From a virus, in the IMG/VR virus record IMGVR_UViG_3300028374_000008, positions 37,887 to 101,886 of that record: 64,000 nucleotides of DNA; one strand, given 5' to 3'. Under the pieces are notes generated by a model. It ran no database searches. It was given only the letters and a program-made list of their open reading frames with translations, and had not been told where the DNA came from. Position 1 is the first letter of the stretch. Each line of letters starts with the position of its first letter. Positions 42,675-51,345 of this stretch are shown here, piece after piece. Position numbers and translations under genes: made by a program.

Positions 42675-43777
42675 CTACGTGCCGTTTAACCACGTATTAA
42701 TATCGAAGTTGTCGCCCGTGACCCAGGTCAAATAATCCTGGTTATGCTTCTCGGTCTCGAGACGACGAATCCGCTCCTCCATCGTACCACGTACATGGCT
42801 CGTACGGTATGCACTCTGATCAAGCTCTGCGAGTAACTTCTTAAACAGCGGCTCGATAAACGCGTAACGGTCCTTCCACTCGACGCCTGGGCCCACACCA
42901 CTCATCGCATACGCTGTCATGATCTCGTGGTTAATCTTCGTGGCTTCGAAGCGCTGCTCTCTGTCCATGACCTCTGCCCACAGCCTGTTCACGGCCAGCC
43001 CGACGCGATCTGTCCAGGGTGGTAAGTCTACGCCCTGACGCTTGAGCTGGATGCGCGCTCTCAGGATGGGGTGGGATAAAAATTTTCGATGTAACCCTCC
43101 TGGAAGACAACGTCGATCTTACGGTCAAACTCGTAGAGCTTGTTCTGCAACAGAACGAAGACAGGCTGCGGGATGGTCGCCAGCCATTTGACCGTGTTAC
43201 GGATACCATCGTCGTCGCGCTCAAACGTTACATCCCCGTAACGGACAAGCGAGCTTACGAGGTTCTGTTTGGCGATCTCCGAGGTGATCGTCATGCGATA
43301 CTTGGGCTGCATCGACTCCAGCACTTCGTTTAGACGGTCTTGGTCGGCTTGTGTACGTGTGCGCAACACGACGTACTTGGTGTCGGTCATCGGGATCTTT
43401 TCTGCGTACGGCTTTAAGTCCACGACGATACGGTCGATGATTTTGCGTGCTTCAACTTCTGATATGTTCTCTGATTTGAGTAGATTCTTGTAGCGCTCTT
43501 GTGGCGAATCTTCGAGATCGGCAAGTTGAGCTTGTGCTTCCTCGAGCTGGTCGTCTAACGACTTCGACGATGCCGGTTCCGGGCTTTTGGCTTTCGGCGT
43601 GGGCTCGCCTGCGTTGGGGCCCTGTGCGTTCTGGCCGACTACTTCGCTGGGCAGGTCTGTGCCGTCTGTGCCTTGGGGTGCTTCTTGCCCAAAGAAGTCC
43701 ATAAGGGCAGAGGCAGTCTCCGAGGAGATGTCAGCGTCGTCAGGGATAGGTTGGTTCAAAAGGTCTTCGCTACTCAT
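42675..43777 (-). CDS. Tail assembly chaperone G-T fusion (made by -1 frameshift)
   Basis: Translation from 43777 reaches A AAT TTT (43085-43079), shifts -1, and continues ENF-LSHPILRARIQLKRQG...LWAEVMDREQ to the stop at 42675, about 367 aa. The T-part frame is fully open from the shift site. A low amount of G-T with abundant G is the usual chaperone arrangement for tape-measure assembly. The T-part alone (from GTG 42992) has no good independent start. Confidence 0.75.
43061..43777 (-). CDS. Tail assembly chaperone G
   Basis: 238 aa from ATG 43777; the longer frame upstream only mirrors the plus-strand gene at 43856. The N-terminal ~100 residues are acidic and Pro/Gln-rich. The C-terminal domain ends GYIENFYPTPS just after the slippery heptamer. 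First gene of the minus-strand late block; the divergent 78-bp gap to 43856 should contain its promoter. Confidence 0.75.
   Translation of the reverse strand: MSSEDLLNQPIPDDADISSETASALMDFFGQEAPQGTDGTDLPSEVVGQNAQGPNAGEPTPKAKSPEPASSKSLDDQLEEAQAQLADLEDSPQERYKNLLKSENISEVEARKIIDRIVVDLKPYAEKIPMTDTKYVVLRTRTQADQDRLNEVLESMQPKYRMTITSEIAKQNLVSSLVRYGDVTFERDDDGIRNTVKWLATIPQPVFVLLQNKLYEFDRKIDVVFQEGYIENFYPTPS
43079..43085 (-). promoter_or_regulatory. -1 ribosomal frameshift heptamer A AAT TTT
   Basis: Coding-strand AAATTTT in the correct X XXY YYZ phase (gaA AAT TTT tat) four codons before the G stop. Slippage pairs AAA and TTT. It joins G to the -1 frame T segment. No obvious strong downstream hairpin was found by eye. 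Confidence 0.7.
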
Positions 43778-43855
43778 CGTAGGCTCCGTATAATGCTCAC
43801 AGTTTTTCGCGTTTGGATGGTACAAGTAAACAACACTACACACCAGTGAGATAGC

Positions 43856-44194
43856 ATGGCAACTTCGCCTCGAGCTTTGATTTGTGTTCTCGACACCGAA
43901 GAACAGTGGGCGAGACTGATGCAGTTTTTTCGTGACCACGATGTTGAGGAAGGTTCTGACCCCATTAACGCCTACGACGCGCGCGAGGACTTCGTCTATT
44001 ACTGGGGCCGCGACGGGTGGCGCAAGGGTTACTGGCACGCACGCATCTACCGCGAAGAAGCCGGTGGGCGGTGGAACATGCTCGCCCAACAAAACCCGGA
44101 CGACAGAGCTGCAGACGTTCTGCAAATCTCACGCGCCGTAGCGGGTCACATCCAAGACATTATCCAACCTAAAGACGAGAACGTTGATGACTGA
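43856..44194 (+). CDS. Hypothetical protein
   Basis: 112 aa beginning MATSPRALICVLDTEEQW, rich in Trp, Arg and Asp. First gene of the plus-strand accessory block, divergent from the tail block. Its end overlaps the next gene. No family recognised. Confidence 0.65.
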   Translation: MATSPRALICVLDTEEQWARLMQFFRDHDVEEGSDPINAYDAREDFVYYWGRDGWRKGYWHARIYREEAGGRWNMLAQQNPDDRAADVLQISRAVAGHIQDIIQPKDENVDD

Positions 44195-44405
44195 CAAAGA
44201 TCGCAACAAAACCATCCTTGAGGTGGTAAAAGAATCTGGAGGCGTAATCATGGTCCAAGGCAAGACGGTGGCATTAAAGACCGGCTTGAACACCATGATT
44301 TTCTTGCCGCCAGACCGAGGCTGGGAATTCGTATCTGTAACGCCTAACTACACCCACGCACTTTGGAGACCGCCTCGTGAAGAAAGAGAACACAGCAGCG
44401 AGTGA
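44187..44405 (+). CDS. Small hypothetical protein
   Basis: 72 aa from ATG 44187 (an in-frame TTG lies just upstream); overlaps the previous stop by 8 bp. Short beta-rich sequence ending in a charged tail (PPREEREHSSE). Unknown function. Confidence 0.55.
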   Translation: MTDKDRNKTILEVVKESGGVIMVQGKTVALKTGLNTMIFLPPDRGWEFVSVTPNYTHALWRPPREEREHSSE

Positions 44406-44730
44406 CACACTCCGCATCAAGACCACGCGCACCTGTCCCTTAGGTAAGCGGTGCCCTGTTTACCTGGTAAACGCGGGGATGACGCCCGGAAGGGTCATCC
44501 GGGCAGGCGACACTATCCGGTTGGATAAGGACCCCAACCATATCCATCGCGTAGTCAGTGTCACCACGGACTACGGCCCGCACCTCGGACGCTTCATGAT
44601 CGGGGGGAAGTCCGAGCAGCTCGCAGCAGCCATGCTCATCTTAGACAACAAAAGCGTCATCTACGTGCGTAGCAATGTCGAAAAGATATGCGCTTCGTGC
44701 CGGGAGGTCGTTGTAACCTTTGACAATTAG
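44377..44730 (+). CDS. Small hypothetical Cys-containing protein
   Basis: 117 aa with a GTG start preceded by GGAG; overlaps the previous gene by 29 bp. It has CPLGKRCPVY near residue 20 and CASC near the C-terminus, possibly one metal site. Unknown function. Confidence 0.6.
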   Translation: MKKENTAASDTLRIKTTRTCPLGKRCPVYLVNAGMTPGRVIRAGDTIRLDKDPNHIHRVVSVTTDYGPHLGRFMIGGKSEQLAAAMLILDNKSVIYVRSNVEKICASCREVVVTFDN

Positions 44731-44740
44731 GAGCCTTATA

Positions 44741-45079
44741 ATGCTCACCCTTCGTAAGACTACTCTCCCTGAAGGCTCAACGTTTAAAGCGCTGCCCAGC
44801 GCCGTTGAACGCTACCAGGCGCTCTATCCCGCCCACGACCGTTCCTACAACGACGCCTGCGACGAGCTTGTCGAGATGGCGACGTTGGCCTGCGACCAGG
44901 ACCAGATCTTTACCAACCCCAAACGTGACGGACAGATTGTCGCGTACTCCAATCTTCCTCAGCCTTCTTGGCTTGTGATCGCAGCGTCGACCAGTGACGA
45001 CGCCACCCACGTCATCGTCACGCTACTTGCACACAAAGACAGGGACTTCTCCGATGAGCTCGACCAACTCTCTGCGTGA
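44741..45079 (+). CDS. Small hypothetical protein
   Basis: 112 aa from ATG 44741, preceded by TTAGGAG. An upstream in-frame start at 44720 would overlap the previous stop but lacks a ribosome site. Mixed alpha/beta; ends DELDQLSA. Overlaps the next gene. Confidence 0.6.
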   Translation: MLTLRKTTLPEGSTFKALPSAVERYQALYPAHDRSYNDACDELVEMATLACDQDQIFTNPKRDGQIVAYSNLPQPSWLVIAASTSDDATHVIVTLLAHKDRDFSDELDQLSA

Positions 45080-45413
45080 GCGTGCAGCCACATGCATGCC
45101 TTCTCTTTTCACGTCTCTACCCACCCACGCGCCGTACGCAAACAAAGCACTCGTTAACTTTTTCTACACAGAGCTGGGCCAGCTACCTGCATGGGCACGT
45201 TGGTACTCAAGCTTCAACAGACACACAGACGTAAGCGAGCACCTGAAGTCGTTTAGTTCGGAGTTTCTGCTGCTCGCACTGAACGGCAACAAGATGTACG
45301 GCTACAGCTTAGACAAAGACTTTAGCAGTGGGCGTGGTCATTTCCTGACGATGCCCAACACCGGAAGCATTCTCACCTACGAGAGATGTCCTGCATTTTT
45401 GTTGCAGGCATAA
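45054..45413 (+). CDS. Small hypothetical protein
   Basis: 119 aa beginning MSSTNSLRERAATCMPS, aromatic-rich. It overlaps the previous gene by 26 bp. No motif; start assigned from the ATG nearest the overlap. Confidence 0.55.
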   Translation: MSSTNSLRERAATCMPSLFTSLPTHAPYANKALVNFFYTELGQLPAWARWYSSFNRHTDVSEHLKSFSSEFLLLALNGNKMYGYSLDKDFSSGRGHFLTMPNTGSILTYERCPAFLLQA

Positions 45414-45435
45414 ACCCCAAACAACGGAACAACTT

Positions 45436-45897
45436 ATGGCTATCAAACTCTACCGACACATTCACACCGGACAACTCATTGTGCTGCGCGAGAAGACCTA
45501 CGCGCCCAACTGGATTCGGCGCACGACGGTCGACTTCGTGGCAGACATTGCCCGGAGTGAGGTCGATTCGTTCGACAACGCATACGTCGACATGTGCACG
45601 TCGATCATTGTCGAGCGGCCAGGCACCCCGCCGATTGCAGGCGTTGCGTGTGAGACCGTCTTCCCGCAAGACGAAGATGAGACTACACGTGTCACGCTGT
45701 ACTATTACAGCTGGCCGGAGATCAAAGGTGACACGCTGCACTTGGAAATGGCGCGCCCCAACAACACATATCACGCCGACGAGCAGATCGTAGACTTTCC
45801 CGAGTGGCTTGTGCCTGACGCTGCTACCCTCTACCAAGAGCTGCCTACAGACGACGAAGACGCGGACGAAGAACTGGTTGAAGACGCTAGAGAGTAA
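45436..45897 (+). CDS. Hypothetical protein with acidic tail
   Basis: 153 aa beginning MAIKLYRHIHTGQLIVL, ending in a strongly acidic stretch (DDEDADEELVEDARE). SD-like CGGAAC upstream, a form repeated before many genes here (GGAAC). Unknown function. Confidence 0.65.
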   Translation: MAIKLYRHIHTGQLIVLREKTYAPNWIRRTTVDFVADIARSEVDSFDNAYVDMCTSIIVERPGTPPIAGVACETVFPQDEDETTRVTLYYYSWPEIKGDTLHLEMARPNNTYHADEQIVDFPEWLVPDAATLYQELPTDDEDADEELVEDARE

Positions 45898-45932
45898 CGC
45901 CGCCGTCACGACAAAGACAAAAGGAGGTACAC

Positions 45933-46139
45933 ATGCCTATGCTGACAACCGAAGATTTTTGCATTCCCCCTGCTAGAACTGCGGGGATACCACGAGGAAG
46001 TCTGGTGCTACCGATGGTGGTTACAAAACCGCCTGTGGTTCCAGAGGCTTATCACAGAGCGCTTGTGGTTCGTGGTCATGCTCCCCAGCGTCGGTGCCCT
46101 AAGACGGTGACCGTCCACGCTCTACCAACCGCTACCTGA
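45933..46139 (+). CDS. Small Pro/Val-rich protein
   Basis: 68 aa with an excellent ribosome site (AAGGAGG, 6 nt before ATG). Pro-, Val- and Arg-rich, beginning MPMLTTEDFCIPPAR. Unusual composition makes function opaque, but the ribosome site supports translation. Confidence 0.5.
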   Translation: MPMLTTEDFCIPPARTAGIPRGSLVLPMVVTKPPVVPEAYHRALVVRGHAPQRRCPKTVTVHALPTAT

Positions 46140-46147
46140 GGAAGACG

Positions 46148-46723
46148 ATGGCAAAGGACTGGCTGACGACGCTGGAGAAGGGAGCCCGCAAGCAGCAGGG
46201 TAGTAACCCGGACCTGTACGAAAAGAACCGTCACTACAAGGACAATGCGTCTCTTGGCATGGACGACGTTGACATTGAAGAAGAGTGGTCGTTTGAGAAG
46301 GAGGTTTATGGTCGCGACCCGTATGCTGTGACACGGCTGCATACTGTCCACCCGGAAGGCATTGAACAGGCGTTGCAGGCGGGCGTCGACTTGGACACCT
46401 GCTACGTGTGCGAAGTGGAGGTCACGCGTCCAAAATTCCAGCCTGACAACGTAGACTTATTTCTCGATAAGTACCCCGCAGTACACAGCTTACACAAAAA
46501 CGACTTCTACGTGTTAGGATTTGGTTCGTACAAGAAAAGCTACGACCGCGGGTGCATTGACTTAAGTGTTTACCTGGTAGACACGCACCTCACTTCGACG
46601 ACGTACAGTCACACAGGCTTGGTTCGCCCGCCCATCATATTCAAGAAGATGTCGTACCTGCTGGACACCACTTCAACCCCTGACTGGATTAAAAATCATG
46701 GACGCACGATCCGCGCTGATTGA
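46148..46723 (+). CDS. Hypothetical protein
   Basis: 191 aa beginning MAKDWLTTLEKGARKQQG. It has a helical N-terminus and a beta-rich C-terminal half with one CYVC pair (about residue 81-84). SD GAGGAAG upstream. Overlaps the next gene by 26 bp. Confidence 0.65.
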   Translation: MAKDWLTTLEKGARKQQGSNPDLYEKNRHYKDNASLGMDDVDIEEEWSFEKEVYGRDPYAVTRLHTVHPEGIEQALQAGVDLDTCYVCEVEVTRPKFQPDNVDLFLDKYPAVHSLHKNDFYVLGFGSYKKSYDRGCIDLSVYLVDTHLTSTTYSHTGLVRPPIIFKKMSYLLDTTSTPDWIKNHGRTIRAD

Positions 46724-47003
46724 AAGCTGGGCACACTTAAGCCGGACGCTTCCCAGTGGCCTTATGAACCACCCTACAGCGCGTGAGGTGACGACGTTGG
46801 TCTATCGCATTATCTCAGATGAGATCAACGACGTGCGCACATGGGACGATGTGCGTGACCTCACAACGAGTGTTCTGGACGAAGTTTGGGCGCCTTCTCT
46901 GCCAAAAGAAGTCTACGTGCACGTGGTACAAGTATATGAAACATGGGTTAACCAAGCACAAAAGCTTGCGCCGACCTACACCAACCCTCCCCCCTACGTA
47001 TAA
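46698..47003 (+). CDS. Small helical hypothetical protein
   Basis: 101 aa, mostly helical, beginning MDARSALIESWAHLSRTLP. Nested at the end of the previous gene. Unknown function. Confidence 0.6.
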   Translation: MDARSALIESWAHLSRTLPSGLMNHPTAREVTTLVYRIISDEINDVRTWDDVRDLTTSVLDEVWAPSLPKEVYVHVVQVYETWVNQAQKLAPTYTNPPPYV

Positions 47004-47016
47004 CTAAGGAACAGCT

Positions 47017-47385
47017 ATGAAACCCAACGAACGATATGACGCGAGCAACGTCGAGCAGACTGCTGAGTACAACGGCATCCCGACGTGGGTGCGTGTTTTT
47101 GAAATCCCCGACTACGCCGACTGGCAGATCTTCATTGGCTACAACGCCATGGACGAGGACACCCCGCCGCCGAAGCGTTTCTACGTGCACGTCTCACACC
47201 CCAAACTCATCGAAGACGAAGAAGAAATCGGCCTGGAGCTCGACGCCAGTGGCGACGCCACGATGCAAACGCCGGACGCGCTTCAGAAGGCTCTCGGGGA
47301 CGAGACCGACGACCTCGTTGCGCTGGCCAAGCAGGCGCTTGAAACCTACGCCGCGCTCCTCTTCCTTCGCGGAGAGACTACGTGA
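47017..47385 (+). CDS. Acidic hypothetical protein
   Basis: 122 aa, very acidic (many Asp/Glu), with SD AAGGAAC before ATG 47017. Followed by a GTGA overlap with the next gene. Its acidity could suit DNA mimicry or protein binding, but nothing specific is visible. Confidence 0.65.
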   Translation: MKPNERYDASNVEQTAEYNGIPTWVRVFEIPDYADWQIFIGYNAMDEDTPPPKRFYVHVSHPKLIEDEEEIGLELDASGDATMQTPDALQKALGDETDDLVALAKQALETYAALLFLRGETT

Positions 47386-48164
47386 GCTTGAACAACACTG
47401 ACGTCGCTACACTATTCGTACGGAAACGTGGGGCAGGGTCGGGCCGCAGCAGTACAGGCAACTTCTGGTGGGAAGATGGAAAAATCTACTCCTACAACAT
47501 GCTGATTGGACAGTACTGCGGCTCGACGTTGTTTTTGACCACACGTGACGACTCCCCGTCTGTCACGACAACCCAACACATAGGAAAACTTTACACCGCT
47601 TCGTTTAACACGACGCGCGGTATCGTGTCATTTGACCTGCTTGATCAAGTAGGCGTACGCCTGGGCGACGTTGTCGCTTGGACGCGGCATACATACGGGG
47701 GCGACTGCATTAGTCTTGGCTTTAAAGCGTTCTGGTTGCACGTCGCCGAGTACCTCCCCCCAGACCCCCGGCTCACCACCATTGGACATACATGCGTGTG
47801 GCGAACCCACCGCAGCTGCACACCGTTTGAGCTACGTGACGCGCTCATCCCTGACGCAGTCAACAGCGCTGCGTGGGACACCACTGTGTGGATGATCGGC
47901 GACTACTACATCGTGGGACTAAACGACACGGACTACACGCGTGCGCACAAAGGCACGCCCACCTGGAAGATTGGCGTAAAACAGAGACCGATGACGGCGC
48001 TCGACCGTGCCAAAGAAGACCGGTACGCCTACTGCGGTATGTTACGCATTGAAGGGTACAGCTTCTCTCCGTCCAACGACGGTCATGAGTGGTTCCGCGT
48101 CGTGCCGGCCAACGTCTTGTCGTACCCCGCTAACTTCTCCCACCCTGTGCCCTTAGATGAGTAA
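47382..48164 (+). CDS. Hypothetical protein
   Basis: 260 aa from a GTG start (GTGA overlap). Beta-rich with several Trp/Tyr; no motif recognised. It overlaps the next gene (ATG within GATGAGTAA). Confidence 0.6.
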   Translation: MSLNNTDVATLFVRKRGAGSGRSSTGNFWWEDGKIYSYNMLIGQYCGSTLFLTTRDDSPSVTTTQHIGKLYTASFNTTRGIVSFDLLDQVGVRLGDVVAWTRHTYGGDCISLGFKAFWLHVAEYLPPDPRLTTIGHTCVWRTHRSCTPFELRDALIPDAVNSAAWDTTVWMIGDYYIVGLNDTDYTRAHKGTPTWKIGVKQRPMTALDRAKEDRYAYCGMLRIEGYSFSPSNDGHEWFRVVPANVLSYPANFSHPVPLDE

Positions 48165-48624
48165 ACGTAAAGACGATCTCGAAGACCACCTCCTTAACAT
48201 ATGCGACGAGCTTGGCTACGCGTTGTTTTTTGATCTGTGCTACGACCTGCCCGATTTCCACGACACGCTCCACGACAAACTCTTGTTGTACCGTGACACC
48301 CAGACACGTCGCCCGATCAATCAAGACCGTATGCTTAAGCTCCGAACCGCCCTACTTGACCGACTGGACCAAAAAGAAATGGCAGAAGAAGACGGCATTA
48401 AAAACATGGACATCTTCACGGACGAGCAGAAGCAAGCCGCCAAGGAGATCGCCCAGAGCGACGACATTCGTGCGCGCCAGCGCATCATCACGGAAGTCCT
48501 GCCAATGGATGCACCTGCGGGTGTGCGCATCCAACTGGATGAACACGACCGTATCTCAAGCTACGCAGGCTACCTGCCTGCCTACGCAGCCTACGCACTC
48601 ATCGACCACTACAAAAAAGAGTAA
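48157..48624 (+). CDS. Helical hypothetical protein
   Basis: 155 aa, charged and helical, beginning MSKRKDDLEDHLLNICDELG. Possibly a small regulatory or binding protein. No domain recognised. Confidence 0.65.
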   Translation: MSKRKDDLEDHLLNICDELGYALFFDLCYDLPDFHDTLHDKLLLYRDTQTRRPINQDRMLKLRTALLDRLDQKEMAEEDGIKNMDIFTDEQKQAAKEIAQSDDIRARQRIITEVLPMDAPAGVRIQLDEHDRISSYAGYLPAYAAYALIDHYKKE

Positions 48625-48627
48625 CCC

Positions 48628-48882
48628 ATGTTCACCAAGCTCATCCCGGCGGCGAAAGCCGCCTTTTCTTTTTTCTCCAACAACCCGGCCATCACGCGAG
48701 GCATTTTCGGTGTCGGCACGGCCATCTACAACGCCACATACAAGAACAACACGCCTACTGAAGCCCCGAGCACGGGGTACACTCCCGCACCACGACCGCC
48801 AGACGGGTCTGTCACGTGTCCCACATGTGACGGCTTCGGTATCATTGAACTCCCTGACCCCGACCCCGGCGAATGGAATTAG
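48628..48882 (+). CDS. Small membrane-like protein with C-terminal zinc knuckle
   Basis: 84 aa. An N-terminal amphipathic or weakly membrane-spanning part (AA about 5-35), a Pro-rich linker, then CPTCDGFG, a single CxxCxGxG element as in DnaJ zinc centres. One such element alone could bind zinc as a dimer. Confidence 0.6.
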   Translation: MFTKLIPAAKAAFSFFSNNPAITRGIFGVGTAIYNATYKNNTPTEAPSTGYTPAPRPPDGSVTCPTCDGFGIIELPDPDPGEWN

Positions 48883-49112
48883 AGTTCCACGAAATATCGA
48901 TTACTGTGGCTGCTCCAGAGTGGCACTACTCATGGTTTGGGTGGGACGATGACCACGGAGCGTGGAAGGTGTGGACACATATTTACGTGTCCCACGGTGA
49001 TCGATACTTTGGTACTTCACAGCCCTCTTTCTACTTAAAGCGTCAAGCAGGCGCTGCGATGCGTGAATGGCACGCAGAGCTTCGTTACACACACCGCATA
49101 GGACAAATCTAA
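48873..49112 (+). CDS. Small Trp-rich protein
   Basis: 79 aa, beginning MELEFHEISITVAAPEWHY. Beta-rich start and a helical end (AGAAMREWHAEL). Similar in style to the 80-aa protein at 11285 and to the tail of the broken gene at 60736, suggesting a small paralogous family. Confidence 0.6.
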   Translation: MELEFHEISITVAAPEWHYSWFGWDDDHGAWKVWTHIYVSHGDRYFGTSQPSFYLKRQAGAAMREWHAELRYTHRIGQI

Positions 49113-49113
49113 C

Positions 49114-49623
49114 ATGCTTATCTGGACTGACTTTGAAACCACGGGGCTCGACCCTTTCGCCGAACACGTTCTTGAGATTGGCGCCATCGCCACCAACGAC
49201 TCGTTCGAAGAGGTGTCGCGCTTTCACTGCGTCATCTCAACCACCGTCGACATGGACGCCGTCGACCCGTACGTGCTCGACATGCACACCAAGAATGGTC
49301 TGTGGGACTCGGTGACGCACTCCGACACCACACACGTTGACGCGGCTGCTGCGTTCTTGGCCTGGGTCAAGACACACGTCGACAAGGGGAAAGCGCCCTT
49401 ATGCGGGAGCTCTGTGCACTTTGACCGCGGCTTCATGAAGGTGCACTTCCCGGACGTCAACGATTGGCTTCACTACCGAAACATCGACGTCTCGACCCTC
49501 AAAGAACTCGGCAAGCGGGTGGGGTGGCCAGCATACGACGGACCCAGCGACAAGCGTCACCGGGCGATGGATGACATCGAGCACTCGATGCGTGAGCTCG
49601 ATCACTACCTGTCCAATATGTAA
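49114..49623 (+). CDS. orn: Oligoribonuclease-like 3'-5' exonuclease
   Basis: 169 aa, DEDDh family. ExoI WTDFETTGLD (D6, E8), ExoII GSSVHFDRGFM (D about 104) and ExoIII HRAMDDIEHSMREL (H about 149, D about 154). Bacterial Orn degrades 2-5-nt RNA to nucleotides; a phage copy could recycle nucleotides or clear pGpG/nanoRNA. Length slightly shorter than E. coli Orn (181). Confidence 0.87.
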   Translation: MLIWTDFETTGLDPFAEHVLEIGAIATNDSFEEVSRFHCVISTTVDMDAVDPYVLDMHTKNGLWDSVTHSDTTHVDAAAAFLAWVKTHVDKGKAPLCGSSVHFDRGFMKVHFPDVNDWLHYRNIDVSTLKELGKRVGWPAYDGPSDKRHRAMDDIEHSMRELDHYLSNM

Positions 49624-49634
49624 GAAGGAACGAC

Positions 49635-50894
49635 ATGAACGAAAAGGAATTCGTTAACAAACTCAAACGGCTGGTTGATAAGCTCGAGTACATGCTGTCT
49701 GACAGGTCAGACTGGGCCGCGCCTCAAGAGCTCATGGATGTGGCACATACAATAGGCAGGCTCGGCGAAGACGCTCCGCCTTTTGCCCCGCACATGGCCG
49801 ATCTAGCGCGCCGCTCAGAAACGGCTCTCAAACGTACATTCGATTACGTTGCCCAGCCTCCCATCAACCACGCACTCCCCAAGCACCCCTACGAGCGCTA
49901 CGTGGCAGGGTTCGGTATGGATGCAAGATCAGTAGACGACGCAGAGGAAAAACTGCAGCGTCTCATTGAGGCCCCCCCGGACAAATCTTTTATCCAAAAC
50001 ATGGTGGTTGCGTACGAGTACGCAGGTAAGAACACGTACAAGCTACCCGCGCCGCTGGTAGGTATGTTCTTGCACACCAACTTAGACAACGTCACGACGT
50101 CGCGTCTCCCGCCGGCGCCGCATGCAACATTCTGGGTGGACCTTTCGGGGTACCCGCTTCACATCTACTCCCCGGATACGCTGGAGCCTATGCCGATCTC
50201 CGGCTTCATGTGGCACGACACGTACAAAGAGACCGGCCAGCGCGCCATACGCGTCCTGGCATGGGCGCCCGAGCTGCCCTCTGCAACGCACTTCGGCGAG
50301 GACGCACACCTCACGTCCGGGTTGGATTTCGGCGTAGATGACCTGACGACGGGTGACGTCTTACAGACCTTCCACGACCACACGTACAAGCGACATGAGG
50401 CGTTGTATGATGCGGGACCGCATGACCGTGCGTGGACGGACACCTACACGCTCTCTGCCTGCATGGAGATTGGGTTTAATCTGTTGCTGTACTTGGACGC
50501 TGACCCAGATCTTGCACTGACTGTCTTTGATGAGAAACGCCGCGAGCTCGAAGACAAGATTGCGCGTGGTACCAAACGCGGGCGTATGTCGAGCTCTGCA
50601 CGACGCGCCAAGAAGCAGCTCCAGGAGACGCCGTCCGGCAACGTCACACTCGTGGCCCCTGCGGTTGTCAAAGCGCTCAAGGCACAGCAAGACGATCTCG
50701 AGAAGAAAGCGTCGACGTCGTCAGATGAAGACAGCTCGAGTAAGGTGCGTCTACACATGGTACGTGGGCACTGGCGAAACCAACCGTTTGGCCCTCGCGA
50801 TTCACCGTCGTACCGTCAGGTGTGGATCAAACCGCACTTAAAGGGCGACCCTGCGTTGGGCTTGCCCGACGGGAAGACTTACTACGTGCGGTAG
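49635..50894 (+). CDS. Hypothetical protein (419 aa)
   Basis: Begins MNEKEFVNKLKRLVDKLEY after SD AAGGAAC. Helical N-terminus, beta-rich centre, then a charged Ser/Arg/Lys-rich linker (about 300-360) and a short C-terminal basic segment (MVRGHWRNQPFGPRDS). The HWRNQPFG motif recalls a short tail found in several phage/plasmid proteins, but I cannot name a family. Confidence 0.7.
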   Translation: MNEKEFVNKLKRLVDKLEYMLSDRSDWAAPQELMDVAHTIGRLGEDAPPFAPHMADLARRSETALKRTFDYVAQPPINHALPKHPYERYVAGFGMDARSVDDAEEKLQRLIEAPPDKSFIQNMVVAYEYAGKNTYKLPAPLVGMFLHTNLDNVTTSRLPPAPHATFWVDLSGYPLHIYSPDTLEPMPISGFMWHDTYKETGQRAIRVLAWAPELPSATHFGEDAHLTSGLDFGVDDLTTGDVLQTFHDHTYKRHEALYDAGPHDRAWTDTYTLSACMEIGFNLLLYLDADPDLALTVFDEKRRELEDKIARGTKRGRMSSSARRAKKQLQETPSGNVTLVAPAVVKALKAQQDDLEKKASTSSDEDSSSKVRLHMVRGHWRNQPFGPRDSPSYRQVWIKPHLKGDPALGLPDGKTYYVR

Positions 50895-50896
50895 CT

Positions 50897-51199
50897 ATGC
50901 GGCCAAAGACAATGGTGAGTGTCCCCATCATCAGTCCGGGACAAACCATTCGAGGGTACGGACTCGTCGTTGTGACAGGTTCGTACCCATTCCTTGCATA
51001 CTTGTTAGGTGAGCTCTATCCCGTCAACGTGTTCATTGCGTCGCGTGACGAGCCCGCCCAGGAATTCGTCCAAGAGTTCCTTTCCGAGCACGACCCTCCC
51101 TGGGAGTTGCGAGACGTGCGGTACGTGCGCCAATCTTCCTCTCTTCTACTAGATACCCTCGACCAGTTTCTTTACTACGACGTACCCCTGCGTCATTGA
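50897..51199 (+). CDS. Small hypothetical protein
   Basis: 100 aa from ATG 50897 directly after the previous stop (TAGCTATG). Hydrophobic strand (GLVVVTGSYPFLAYLLGELY) in the middle, acidic elsewhere. No motif. Confidence 0.6.
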   Translation: MRPKTMVSVPIISPGQTIRGYGLVVVTGSYPFLAYLLGELYPVNVFIASRDEPAQEFVQEFLSEHDPPWELRDVRYVRQSSSLLLDTLDQFLYYDVPLRH

Positions 51200-51293
51200 C
51201 AACCGACAGCCTTCTTATTTAATGTGCCTCAAGAAGCGCAACGCTTCTATACTCCGCCCTGTGCAGGGGTTGAGACGCACACACTACGCCAAC

Positions 51294-51323
51294 AAAAGGG
51301 GTAGCCTTCGGGCTGCCCTTTTT
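51294..51323 (+). terminator. Rho-independent terminator
   Basis: GGGTAGCC-TTCG-GGCTGCCC stem with a UUCG tetraloop flanked by AAAA and TTTTT. Closes the operon ending at 51199, and lies 22 bp before the next start. A second hairpin, AGAAGCG-CAA-CGCTTCT, occurs near 51232. Confidence 0.85.
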
Positions 51324-51345
51324 GTGTTTCCCCTACGGAGCTTAT

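Noticed and set aside
43778-44125. Longer chaperone G starting at 44125
   Set aside because: The extra N-terminus is the complement of the 43856 gene, and a good ATG exists at 43777.
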